Positions 1 to 6,818 are shown, numbered from the stretch's first letter. The stretch: DNA of 9,978 nt from DATKMG01 sp035541995 (GCA_035541995.1 DATKMG010000298.1:1-9978); one strand, 5' to 3'. Notes: generated by a model from the letters alone, not told the origin. Program-made: numbers and translations.

Positions 1-627
1 CCGACGTTCCACAGCGCGAGAAATCATCAGGTTGACCATTCGAATGACTGGGACTTCGGAGGCCATGTCCCTCAGATGATCGATGTCTTCCCCTGAATCC
101 AGTGCTCCGGATTCATACCCGACTTGACCTTCGGTTCCGATGACCTGGCCCGCAGCCGAGCCATAGAACCGCTCTAGGGCTTCTGTAATGTCACTGTCCG
201 AGCCAAGACGGACGCTGACCTTATAACCCGTGAAGAGGCGCAAAGACTCCAGGGTGTCGGTATCAGAAGGATCTGCCATTACAACCGTCAACACATCTCC
301 CTCTAAATCCAATGGCAGAACTTTGAATTGCTTCAAGAATTTAGGGGAAGCCTTTTCAAGTTCCAAAGGCATAGCCGGGTAATGTTCGGCTGATAGAAAG
401 GGAGTGCTGTGTTGGTCACTGAGAGCGGCAATGAGGTCCCGCTCGGCAAGGTAGCCCAGATCGACCAGAATCCTGCCGATCTTGTCCTTCCGTTCCCTTT
501 GTAAGGCGAGGCCGTCCTGCAATTCGGAGGCGCTTATCAAATTGCGCTCAATCAGCATTTGCCCGATCAGTTTGCGAACCACCTCGACGACCTCGCGATC
601 GACCCTTGTGTTGGAGAATCGCCACAA
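1..627 (-). CDS. GspE/PilB-type secretion ATPase, N-terminal part (partial, runs off left edge)
   Basis: This is the N-terminal, non-catalytic part of a type II secretion/type IV pilus assembly ATPase; the Walker-box ATPase domain would lie beyond the left edge. I translated it by hand. It begins in the codons right after the upstream stop and reads openly to base 1. The first section holds two 24-residue MshEN-type motifs (positions 570-499 and 483-412) separated by exactly five residues. A GspE N-terminal subdomain follows (KFLKQFKVLPLDLEGDVLTV, then MADPSD), and then EVPVIRMVNLMISRAVERR, which matches the entry to the ATPase domain (normally continued by a xSDIHIEP-like motif). The start is uncertain. 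TTG at 627-625 keeps the whole first motif; GTG at 582 would also keep it; ATG at 558 would cut into it. No strong Shine-Dalgarno is visible. The domain family is confident, but T2SS versus pilus assignment cannot be decided from this part. Confidence 0.85.
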   Translation of the reverse strand, partial: MWRFSNTRVDREVVEVVRKLIGQMLIERNLISASELQDGLALQRERKDKIGRILVDLGYLAERDLIAALSDQHSTPFLSAEHYPAMPLELEKASPKFLKQFKVLPLDLEGDVLTVVMADPSDTDTLESLRLFTGYKVSVRLGSDSDITEALERFYGSAAGQVIGTEGQVGYESGALDSGEDIDHLRDMASEVPVIRMVNLMISRAVERR

Positions 628-630
628 CAG

Positions 631-1227
631 CTAGAATTGAGCCACTTCCACCTTCTTGGAGAATTCTGAAAATGTGATCTTGTTTTCTCGATAATCATCG
701 ATGTTGGACCGCTTGACCCTCATGACCACCTGGGTGGGAATAGAACGACCGGGGCCGGGATCAATGGGAAGTAGGTTTATGACCACCGTCAAGTAATCTT
801 GCGGCTTAAGTTCGCTCAGAGCCGAACCATGCTCGCCCATGACTTTAATAAAATTCTGCTTTATGGATTCGAGCCTTGCGACCAACTGCTGGTAGGCACT
901 GTCCAGCTCTTGTTGGGAGTGGGGCCTCATGTTGAAAGGACTCAGCGGACGAATCTGATAGAGGTTGACCTCGAGGCTAAATACGGCACCATACTCCGGG
1001 AGGCAAACGCCTCGGGTCGAACCGGTAAGAGGCATTATGCTCTGAACACTCTGCTTCACTGTGGTGTCAATGACACCTTGAAACACGGCCAAATCTCGTT
1101 TGACCATAGAGTAGTCCAGAGAGTTAATCGAGATTTGAGCGTCCATCCCTCCTGCACAAGTCGCGACAGCCAATAACAACCCGCAAGAAATCAAACTCAG
1201 CTTTTCAATGCTTTTTGTTAGCCGCAT
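631..1227 (-). CDS. Secreted protein of unknown function in sigma/anti-sigma operon
   Basis: I cannot assign a function. Read from ATG 1227 the product has 198 residues. It starts with a typical signal peptide: a basic n-region (MRLTKSIEK), a hydrophobic stretch at residues ~10-25 ending in VATCAGG, and likely cleavage before or near MDAQ. The Cys in VATC is only a poor lipobox, so a lipoprotein is possible but not favoured. The mature part contains a glycine/aromatic beta-like segment (EYGAVFSLEVNL, ~78-89), a polar helical stretch (~105-140, QQELDSAYQQLVARLESIKQ) and a second beta-like stretch (TVVINLLPID, TQVVMRVKRS). ATG 1227 is preferred because GAGG sits nine bases upstream. ATG 1248 and GTG 1260 are in-frame alternatives giving longer n-regions; GTG 1260 is three bases from the anti-sigma stop. 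Its place between the anti-sigma gene and the secretion ATPase suggests an exported partner or target of the sigma system, which is inference. Confidence 0.75.
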   Translation of the reverse strand: MRLTKSIEKLSLISCGLLLAVATCAGGMDAQISINSLDYSMVKRDLAVFQGVIDTTVKQSVQSIMPLTGSTRGVCLPEYGAVFSLEVNLYQIRPLSPFNMRPHSQQELDSAYQQLVARLESIKQNFIKVMGEHGSALSELKPQDYLTVVINLLPIDPGPGRSIPTQVVMRVKRSNIDDYRENKITFSEFSKKVEVAQF

Positions 1228-1263
1228 AGGTAAATACCTCGAGTTCATTCCCAAATTCACCTG

Positions 1264-1965
1264 TCAATGAGAGAGACTTGCAGGTGCGTTCGCTCTAACG
1301 TAGAGATCCCGAGCCAAAGATTCAACAGTGGATTGGTTATTCATGGCTTCCCTGTACACAACGCTTTGAGTGCTCTCCAATACACTCAATTCATTGGCGA
1401 TCCGTCGCAGATCGGCATTGCGCCGGCTCTCGATCTGCATCAGGCTCTCCTCGAGGCGTGCTCTCTGCTTCTCCTCGAGGCCCTGAATAGAGTGTTCAAT
1501 AAGGGTTTCGACTTCACGACGATCCAATGCCGCAGGCAGAGGACCTGTAATTGCTGTTGCCCGATCCGCTGGACCAGAAGGAAGCCTGCTGGACAAACCA
1601 AAAGAAACTGCAAATCCGCCCTCGCCGACCTTCAAACGAGTTTGCAGCAGCGCGAGACTTAAGAAGCAAAGAATCAGGCAGGTTGTGACAGTTACAGTCG
1701 CAAGACCGAATTTGGCCAGGCCAAGTCGGCTCCAAAGGCGCCAAAACTCCCTTCTGGGGCCGGGAAAATCGAAAATCAGGTTCTGAGGAATCGGTTCATC
1801 GGGCCACGCCTTTCGCAGTAACATCCGTGTCCGACTGAGTGAAGCAAGCTCTTCACGGCAACTAGAGCATTCCCGGAGATGCTCTTTCAGCTCATTAGCT
1901 TCTGGTCCGGCAATCTCCCCGCCAAAACAGCCAATCAGTAATTCACGAGACTTATCGCAATCCAT
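1264..1965 (-). CDS. Zinc-finger (zf-HC2/ZAS) transmembrane anti-sigma factor
   Basis: This is the probable membrane-bound anti-sigma factor for the ECF sigma factor encoded just upstream. Numbering from ATG 1965 (233 residues), the cytoplasmic N-terminus carries the H-x3-C-x2-C zinc-binding signature (H29, C33, C36) within HLRECSSCREEL, with a further Cys at ~13. This is the family motif that clamps sigma factors. A single transmembrane segment follows at ~86-108 (FGLATVTVTTCLILCFLSLA). The outside portion (~109-233) has a Gly/Pro-rich linker and then a charged, helical, probably coiled-coil region at ~148-215 (RREVETLIEH, RARLEESLMQI). The start choice rests on GAGGG at 1971-1975, five bases before ATG 1965; GTG 1971 would overlap this site. 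The gene begins nine bases after the sigma stop, the usual sigma/anti-sigma coupling. The ligand or protease that releases the sigma factor is not evident. Confidence 0.88.
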   Translation of the reverse strand: MDCDKSRELLIGCFGGEIAGPEANELKEHLRECSSCREELASLSRTRMLLRKAWPDEPIPQNLIFDFPGPRREFWRLWSRLGLAKFGLATVTVTTCLILCFLSLALLQTRLKVGEGGFAVSFGLSSRLPSGPADRATAITGPLPAALDRREVETLIEHSIQGLEEKQRARLEESLMQIESRRNADLRRIANELSVLESTQSVVYREAMNNQSTVESLARDLYVRANAPASLSH

Positions 1966-1970
1966 AGCCA

Positions 1971-1975
1971 CCCTC
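1971..1975 (-). promoter_or_regulatory. Ribosome binding site deciding the anti-sigma start
   Basis: The minus-strand sequence reads GAGGG, then TGGCT, then ATG. This gives five bases to ATG 1965 and argues against GTG 1971 as the start. Confidence 0.6.
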
Positions 1976-2556
1976 TAGTTTCTGCTCAAGATTCTTCTCA
2001 GCACATCCATTCCCAAGTACAGTCGGGATTTAACCGTACTGACAGGACAATCGGAAATCTCAGCGATTTCAGAGAACTTCAGTCCTTCGAAGACTTTGAG
2101 AACGATGACTTCCCGCTGTTCAAAAGGCAATTGATCCAAGGCTTTCTCCACAATCAACCGAAGTTCGTCAGGCTCGAATCCAAGACCACCCTCAATCCGA
2201 ACCGGGGGAGTGCTTGCCAAAAGGTTTTCCAGGTCCAGATCATTCTCACGATCATCGACAGAATTGGACTTGGGGTAATTTCTCTCGCGCCGATAGTGAG
2301 AAATAGAGAAATTGCGCGCGATCCTGAACAGCCAAAAAGAAAACTTCTCTGCTTCTTTGAGTTGTAGAATTTGCTCATACGCCCGTGTGAAAGTGTCCTG
2401 ACAGATGTCTAAGGCATCCTCTCGATTTCCGGTCAGGCGGTAAGCGTAGTTGAAGAGCTTTCTTTCCCAACGCCTAACCAGCTGGTTGAAGGCCTCGTGA
2501 TCTCCACGAGTTACACGGCGAACCAGGTCCTTATCCGTCAGGCGAATGAGTCCCAA
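1975..2556 (-). CDS. ECF-family RNA polymerase sigma factor (sigma-70 group 4)
   Basis: This extracytoplasmic-function sigma factor has 193 residues, the normal ECF size. Region 2 spans ~24-93 and includes FNYAYRLTGNREDALDICQD, the core-binding and -10 recognition helices with the typical A-x-D-x-x-Q-D pattern, and the FSFWLFRIARNFSISHYRR segment. A variable acidic linker (~98-130) follows. Region 4 (~135-188) contains LPFEQREVIVLKVFEGLKFSEIA and the helix-turn-helix CPVSTVKSRLYLG that would read the -35 element. No additional C-terminal domain is present. The start is TTG 2556, supported by AAGGAG five bases upstream. Nine bases separate its stop from the anti-sigma ATG, so the two are almost certainly co-translated. 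ECF operons usually autoregulate, but I could not recognise a confident promoter in the 45-nt upstream gap. Confidence 0.93.
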   Translation of the reverse strand: MGLIRLTDKDLVRRVTRGDHEAFNQLVRRWERKLFNYAYRLTGNREDALDICQDTFTRAYEQILQLKEAEKFSFWLFRIARNFSISHYRRERNYPKSNSVDDRENDLDLENLLASTPPVRIEGGLGFEPDELRLIVEKALDQLPFEQREVIVLKVFEGLKFSEIAEISDCPVSTVKSRLYLGMDVLRRILSRN

Positions 2557-2561
2557 AGGCT

Positions 2562-2567
2562 CTCCTT
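2562..2567 (-). promoter_or_regulatory. Shine-Dalgarno site for the TTG-initiated sigma gene
   Basis: The minus strand reads AAGGAG, then AGCCT, then TTG. A near-perfect site with five-base spacing supports the unusual TTG start of the sigma factor; no ATG or GTG lies nearby in frame. Confidence 0.65.
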
Positions 2568-2601
2568 CAATGGTAAAAGACGAAATGAACGGGGAAAAAG
2601 T

Positions 2602-3186
2602 CTAACCGGGCTTGACATTTCGATTTCTGTCCTTCAGGATGCATCCCAGGTAAAGCCCGGCAGTGAAAACCAGCAAGAAGATTAATCGAACAGGGAAGAA
2701 CAATACTCTCAAAAATGTGAGGCCGCAGACCCTGGCTGGGCGTAACAAAACCTGTGTCCAAGTCGAGGTCGAGGGGAACAACTTGCCATCCCGAGCTCTC
2801 GACCTCCAGAACCGCCATAAAAAACGAGGCCCCAGGTAGTCGCAATCCAGATTCTCATTGAACACCAGCAGGCGTGGCCAACCGCAAGCCAAGGCAAAAA
2901 GCTTAGGGCGGGTCCTGCCAGGATCCATGCACCAAAGGACTACCACCGCATGATATCGTTCATGCCTAATTCTCCCCCTCAAACTGAGTATTGCGCCAAT
3001 TTGGGACCTGGGAGGGAAGACCAAGACTTCGCGATAATCTTCACTCTTCTCATAGACCGCCAGGTCCCTCAAGGTGCACAGCAGATCGATTCGGGGGGTT
3101 TTGAACACTCTTTCCCTGAGGACAGAAACTGCACCTGTGATCTTCGACTCGGTCGATGTGCAAACAAGCAGAACCTTCTCAAACAT
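2602..3186 (-). CDS. Unrecognised protein: Rossmann-like N-terminus plus C-terminal membrane segment
   Basis: I do not recognise this 194-residue protein. It opens with a beta-strand-like KVLLVCTST (4-12), followed by alternating hydrophobic strands and basic helices: RIDLLCTLRD (32-41), EVLVFPP (53-59) and YHAVVVLWCMDPGRTRPKLF (78-97), then PRLLVFNENLDC (104-115). This pattern recalls the first Rossmann half of GT-B enzymes such as GT9 heptosyltransferases, but the nucleotide-sugar-binding second half is absent. Residues ~157-183 form one strongly hydrophobic segment (LTFLRVLFFPVRLIFLLVFT), followed by a short basic tail. The start ATG overlaps the upstream GT4 stop by eight bases (ATGTTTGA), so translational coupling is likely. 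Being last in the sugar operon suggests a role in glycan assembly or anchoring of an enzyme complex. A degenerate GT half or a scaffold are both possible. Confidence 0.75.
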   Translation of the reverse strand: MFEKVLLVCTSTESKITGAVSVLRERVFKTPRIDLLCTLRDLAVYEKSEDYREVLVFPPRSQIGAILSLRGRIRHERYHAVVVLWCMDPGRTRPKLFALACGWPRLLVFNENLDCDYLGPRFLWRFWRSRARDGKLFPSTSTWTQVLLRPARVCGLTFLRVLFFPVRLIFLLVFTAGLYLGCILKDRNRNVKPG

Positions 3187-4360
3187 CCCGGGTTTCCACC
3201 AAATCGAGGAATTTGCCCTCTATGACATCCCAGTCATACTGTTCCTCTATCATCCGCCGTGCCTGTGCGCCAACCTCCTGGCGGGATTGTGCATCCTGGA
3301 GAAGTCCCAGTGTCGCAGTGACGAATTGCTCTGGCGAGTCAGCAACCCTGAAACTGCCCGGCCGCACCGGATTAAAACCCTGGACAGCCAGTGTTGAGGC
3401 CACAATGGCCTTGCCCATAGCGCAAGCTTCCAGGACTTTTACCCGCATTCCATTACCGGAGTAGAGTGGGGCCACGAAAACGTCGGCCCGCTGGTAGTAA
3501 GGGCGCACATCTTGCACCTGTCCGATCAGGTTAACCCTGCCGGACTGTCCCAAGCGCTGCGAATCTAAAAGGTGAATATTCCCCCCCACCACGTCAAAAA
3601 CGGTTTCCGGCAAAACTGAGTGAATACCCGGAAGGATATTCTCAGCGAAAAAGTATACCGCCTCCTGGTTGGGAGTGTGGCGAAAGTTCCCTACAAAGAG
3701 GGTACGAGGCGGCCCTGAAGCCCAATCCATTGCTTCCCCGGGAGCATAGTACTTACAATCGACTCCGATTGGGATCGTCCGAAGCTTTCTTGCATCCACG
3801 AATCTCTTCAGAGTCTCCAGGTCTTGCTCGGTCATGCAAACTACCCGGTGAAAGCGCCTGCACATTCGAACCTCATAGTTGAATTGCATCATCCATTCGT
3901 AGAATCGTCTGAGTTTCCAGAGCAGGACGGCAGGCTGTTTGAAGGCCTGGTAGGCATTAGAAAACTGGATCTCGTGCTCGGTCAGAATTCGGAAGGCGGG
4001 GTAATTCGCGGGGACGTGTTGCCCCATTTGCACAAATTCAGCTTGGATCACATCAATCCGTTGTTCTTCCAAGGTGGCTCGGACCAGGGCGGACATAGGC
4101 TCGGAACGATATTCGAAATGCTCTCGAGGTTTAGCCAGAATCAAGTCACGTCCTGGTAGGGGGCGGCGCAAGACCGTTTTGATGCTGACCCCTAGCTGTT
4201 CCAGGTTAGAAACCTGCTCTTCTTCCTGTTCCCTTTCAATGAAGGAGAGAACGCTCACCTTATGTTTACTCGATAAGATTCGGATGTTGTGGTACATCCT
4301 CATTCCCCCGCCGTGAATACCCAGAACTGGAAGATGCGCAGTGAGAAGGAGAATGTTCAT
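3179..4360 (-). CDS. Family 4-like GT-B glycosyltransferase
   Basis: This cytosolic GT-B enzyme of 393 residues, normal length for GT4, probably adds one sugar to the growing surface glycan using a nucleotide-sugar donor and retaining chemistry (a family property). The N-terminal acceptor domain begins MNILLLTAHLP with the glycine-rich loop HGGGM (16-20). The domain boundary is marked by RTIPIGVD (194-201). The C-terminal donor domain starts FVGNFRHTPN (222-231) and includes FDVVGG (255-260) and LIGQVQDVRPYYQRADVFVAPL. Its key motif is SGNGMRVKVLEACAMGKAIV, in which R306, K308 and E311 occupy the usual positions for donor phosphate and ribose contacts. ATG 4360 lies 13 bases after the GT2 stop, with AGGA seven bases upstream. 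It resembles the PEP-CTERM/exosortase-associated and O-antigen sugar transferases. Donor and linkage cannot be read from sequence. Confidence 0.9.
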   Translation of the reverse strand: MNILLLTAHLPVLGIHGGGMRMYHNIRILSSKHKVSVLSFIEREQEEEQVSNLEQLGVSIKTVLRRPLPGRDLILAKPREHFEYRSEPMSALVRATLEEQRIDVIQAEFVQMGQHVPANYPAFRILTEHEIQFSNAYQAFKQPAVLLWKLRRFYEWMMQFNYEVRMCRRFHRVVCMTEQDLETLKRFVDARKLRTIPIGVDCKYYAPGEAMDWASGPPRTLFVGNFRHTPNQEAVYFFAENILPGIHSVLPETVFDVVGGNIHLLDSQRLGQSGRVNLIGQVQDVRPYYQRADVFVAPLYSGNGMRVKVLEACAMGKAIVASTLAVQGFNPVRPGSFRVADSPEQFVTATLGLLQDAQSRQEVGAQARRMIEEQYDWDVIEGKFLDLVETRDV

Positions 4361-4373
4361 GATGCCGTCCTGA

Positions 4374-5933
4374 TCAGGAGGTCAGGCGAACTTCGGAGAC
4401 CATCATCCCCAATTCACGGGAATCGGTCCCACAGCCAATCCGCGCCGGGCTGAAGCTTGCATTCAGTCTGAACTCGAACCAGTGAGGATGGTGGGGGCGG
4501 ACTTCTACAGGAACCTTCAAGGAGATCTTACCTGACCGGGTCCAAGACTTCTGGAATATCAATATCCCATCCTGGCGGATCTTTAGCTTCACGAAAAGGC
4601 GTCGAAATCTCCGCAATTCCGGAAGAGCCCCCTTGAGTTCCAGGTATCGCTCTCCCCCTTGGGGGAACAATACCACAGCCCCTCTTTTTGCCATCCAGCG
4701 AAACGGGATGCCGCCCCCGCTCTCCACCTCGTACCATCCGTCGTCAAGCTGTTCAGCATAGTCGCCCTCTGAAAAGCTGATGGCGTTTCTCCCTTCGCTG
4801 AGGTCTGAGCGGGAACTGGCAGCAAAGATCTCGGGATCCTTCATGACATATTGATCGCGCCAGCGATTGCGCTTATGGATTGCTTCTGGAAGTTGGATCA
4901 AAGCCCGGAAAAAGGCCTTTAATTCGAATTTCGGATTGGTTTGAATCAAGAATCGAAGCTGGGTCAAGGGCAGAAGGCAAGTATGCGCTAGCAGCCACCG
5001 CCAGTCCGTGACATTCTTCCAGATAAAGAGGTATTGGTTCTTCCGGATGGTATTGTCGACAAAATTGTCTCCGAACTTCTGCTTGTTTGTCCCGCGATGC
5101 TTGTGAACCACAACACTGTCGACGGCAAGAAGGCTTTTCCAACCTCTCTTCCAAGCCTGGTAGGAAAGATCGGTATCTTCAAGGTAAAAGGGGTCATACA
5201 GAGTATCCAGTCCCCCCAGGGCCAGGAATTTTCTCCGGTCGAATGCGCAGGATCCCCCGCCCCCCCAAAAAATGGGCACATATTTTTGTCGCTGGTCAGC
5301 AGCGGTGACCTGATTATGGGATGCTTCTAGAAAGCCCGCCTTCCATCGAACCCGGGTCTTTCCAGTCTCCTCGCGACGCCTGGCCTTGTCTTGGAAGAAC
5401 ACCTGGCAGGACACCGCAAATACATCCTTCTCCCGAAACCCGTCCAATAATGGCTGGAGAAAGTCCGGATCCACCTGCATGTCGTTATTCAGCAAGACCA
5501 CAATATCATTCTTGGCAACTCGAATCCCGGCGTTGTTCCCACCGGTGAACCGGAAGTTTTTCTGCAGTGGAACGACTCTAATGGATGGGAAATGAGTGTG
5601 CAGGAAGGCCACACTGCTGTCGCAGCTGCCATTGTCGACAACGATGATCTCATGGTCGCCGCCGTGAAGTTGGGTGGCTCTGACCACCGAGGGAAGGAAC
5701 TCCTGGAGCAGGTGCTGACCGTCCCAGTTAAGCACAATCAAGCTGGCTCTGCCATTGTCCGGCCTGGCCGCTTCGGGGATCCTCTTGCGGAGTCGGGAAG
5801 GTGGCCAGTACAGGAATTCAGAGAACCATAGTGAAACCAGTACTAAAACGTCAAATGGGAGCAGCAGGATGACAGCGAAAAAACTCAGCCAGACACGCGG
5901 GTTGGCGATTTTCACAATTCTGGTACCAGGCAT
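4374..5933 (-). CDS. Membrane-anchored GT2 glycosyltransferase (WbbL/rhamnosyltransferase-like) with extra C-terminal beta-rich domain
   Basis: This 519-residue enzyme is longer than the ~300 residues usual for a WbbL-type GT2. A hydrophobic membrane segment covers ~14-38. The GT-A catalytic domain spans ~60-330: SLIVLNWDG (64-72), EIIVVDNGSCD (95-105), the loop NFRFTGGNNAGI (126-137), the metal-binding NND (149-151) in VVLLNNDMQVDPDF, WGGGGSCAFDRR (223-234), and the catalytic-base region YLEDTDLSYQAWKRGW (250-265) followed by VVVHKHRGT. These are the signatures of the family that includes rhamnosyl- and related O-antigen transferases. After a linker (~340-395) comes a separate beta-rich section (~397-519) from DDGWYEVE to TDSRELGMMVSEVRL, with little helix and many aromatic/beta alternations, resembling an accessory carbohydrate-binding or jelly-roll fold. 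The start ATG lies 15 bases after the rmlD stop and has only a weak ribosome site. With RmlD adjacent, rhamnose is a plausible donor sugar (inference). Confidence 0.9.
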   Translation of the reverse strand: MPGTRIVKIANPRVWLSFFAVILLLPFDVLVLVSLWFSEFLYWPPSRLRKRIPEAARPDNGRASLIVLNWDGQHLLQEFLPSVVRATQLHGGDHEIIVVDNGSCDSSVAFLHTHFPSIRVVPLQKNFRFTGGNNAGIRVAKNDIVVLLNNDMQVDPDFLQPLLDGFREKDVFAVSCQVFFQDKARRREETGKTRVRWKAGFLEASHNQVTAADQRQKYVPIFWGGGGSCAFDRRKFLALGGLDTLYDPFYLEDTDLSYQAWKRGWKSLLAVDSVVVHKHRGTNKQKFGDNFVDNTIRKNQYLFIWKNVTDWRWLLAHTCLLPLTQLRFLIQTNPKFELKAFFRALIQLPEAIHKRNRWRDQYVMKDPEIFAASSRSDLSEGRNAISFSEGDYAEQLDDGWYEVESGGGIPFRWMAKRGAVVLFPQGGERYLELKGALPELRRFRRLFVKLKIRQDGILIFQKSWTRSGKISLKVPVEVRPHHPHWFEFRLNASFSPARIGCGTDSRELGMMVSEVRLTS

Positions 5934-5948
5934 TTACAGAGGCATTAA

Positions 5949-6818
5949 TTAATGGGAATAATGAGGGCGGTCTTCCAAGTACTCCTGTAATGCTGTTTCC
6001 CATGGTTTCAAGTCGTCCATTGACAATTGTTGCAGCCTGGCATTGGCCAGCACTGAATAGGCAGGACGCCTGGCTGGAGAATGGTAGTCCTGGCTGGAGG
6101 TTGGCGCAAGATCAGCGCGGATTCCCTGAAGTTCGAAGATCTTCTTTGCAAACTCATACCAGGAGCACTCTCCGTTGGATGTGATGTGGTAGAGACCGTA
6201 GTGGTCGGTCTCAATCAATTCAACCACTTTTCTGGCCAACTCTCGGGTGCTGGTCGGAGTCAATCTTTGGTCGTCAACGACTCTGATCGATTCCTGATTC
6301 CGAGCTTTCCTTATCATCATCTCGACAAAGTTGCCCCCCTTGCCGCTGCTGCCTGCGTGGCCATAAAGCCCGCAGGTGCGGATGACGAAACTCCTTCTCC
6401 AGAGAAATCTGAGCATCTTTTCCCCCGCCAACTTGGACACCCCATACACATTAACGGGATTCGGGGCATCTTCTTCCGTGTATGGCTTCGAGGTATTTCC
6501 ATCAAACACATAATCGGTGCTGAAATGCACCAGAGCAGCATCTGTATCCCGGGCGGCCAGAGCCAAATTGCGGACGCCATAGGCATTGACCTCGAAGGAC
6601 CGCATCACCTCCGATTCACAGACGTCCACTTTATGGAAGGCACTGGTGTTGATAATAATCTGTGGCCGGGTAGTCTCAACAGTCTCTCTGACCTGTTCAG
6701 AGCGGATGACATCCAGAGTTTCGTGAGTCGACCCAATGACTTGATGATGGCTTAGCGCCAATTCCAAATCGCTACCCAATTGTCCGTGTGCTCCGATCAA
6801 GAGAATTCTCTTTTTCAC
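5949..6818 (-). CDS. rmlD: dTDP-4-dehydrorhamnose reductase
   Basis: RmlD catalyses the last step of dTDP-L-rhamnose synthesis, the NAD(P)H-dependent reduction of dTDP-4-dehydro-L-rhamnose, in the cytosol. The 289-residue length is typical. Visible features are the Rossmann loop GAHGQLG (9-15), NTSAFHKVDVCE (57-68, the family's N-x-A-A-x-T-x-V-D-x-x-E in variant form), STDYVFDG (100-107) carrying the catalytic Ser/Thr, and the Y125-x3-K129 catalytic pair in VYGVSKLAGE. RTCGLYG and GNFVEMM, then DDQRLTPTSTRELA, follow as in other RmlD proteins. The start is GTG 6818, preceded seven bases upstream by AGGGGG. Its G is shared with the TAG stop of the upstream epimerase, a one-base overlap that implies coupling. 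RmlA, RmlB and RmlC are not in the window and should be elsewhere in the genome or further upstream. Confidence 0.92.
   Translation of the reverse strand: MKKRILLIGAHGQLGSDLELALSHHQVIGSTHETLDVIRSEQVRETVETTRPQIIINTSAFHKVDVCESEVMRSFEVNAYGVRNLALAARDTDAALVHFSTDYVFDGNTSKPYTEEDAPNPVNVYGVSKLAGEKMLRFLWRRSFVIRTCGLYGHAGSSGKGGNFVEMMIRKARNQESIRVVDDQRLTPTSTRELARKVVELIETDHYGLYHITSNGECSWYEFAKKIFELQGIRADLAPTSSQDYHSPARRPAYSVLANARLQQLSMDDLKPWETALQEYLEDRPHYSH

Noticed and set aside
799..1176. Plus-strand open frame of 125 codons opposite the secreted-protein gene
   Set aside because: The minus-strand gene has a signal peptide and operon spacing. The plus-strand product is featureless.
2131..2367. Short open frames on both strands inside the sigma gene
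   Set aside because: They are shadows of the well-supported sigma factor frame, with no motifs of their own.
2612..2640. TTGACA on the plus strand with a CAGGAT 17 bases later, a possible antisense promoter
   Set aside because: The -10 element is poor (three of six matches) and no plus-strand gene follows. It overlaps the coding end of the 2602-3186 gene and is most likely chance.
6081..6755. Plus-strand open frame of 224 codons opposite rmlD
   Set aside because: It lies wholly antisense to a gene with clear RmlD motifs. The product shows no domain, and antisense frames of this length are common opposite conserved coding sequence.
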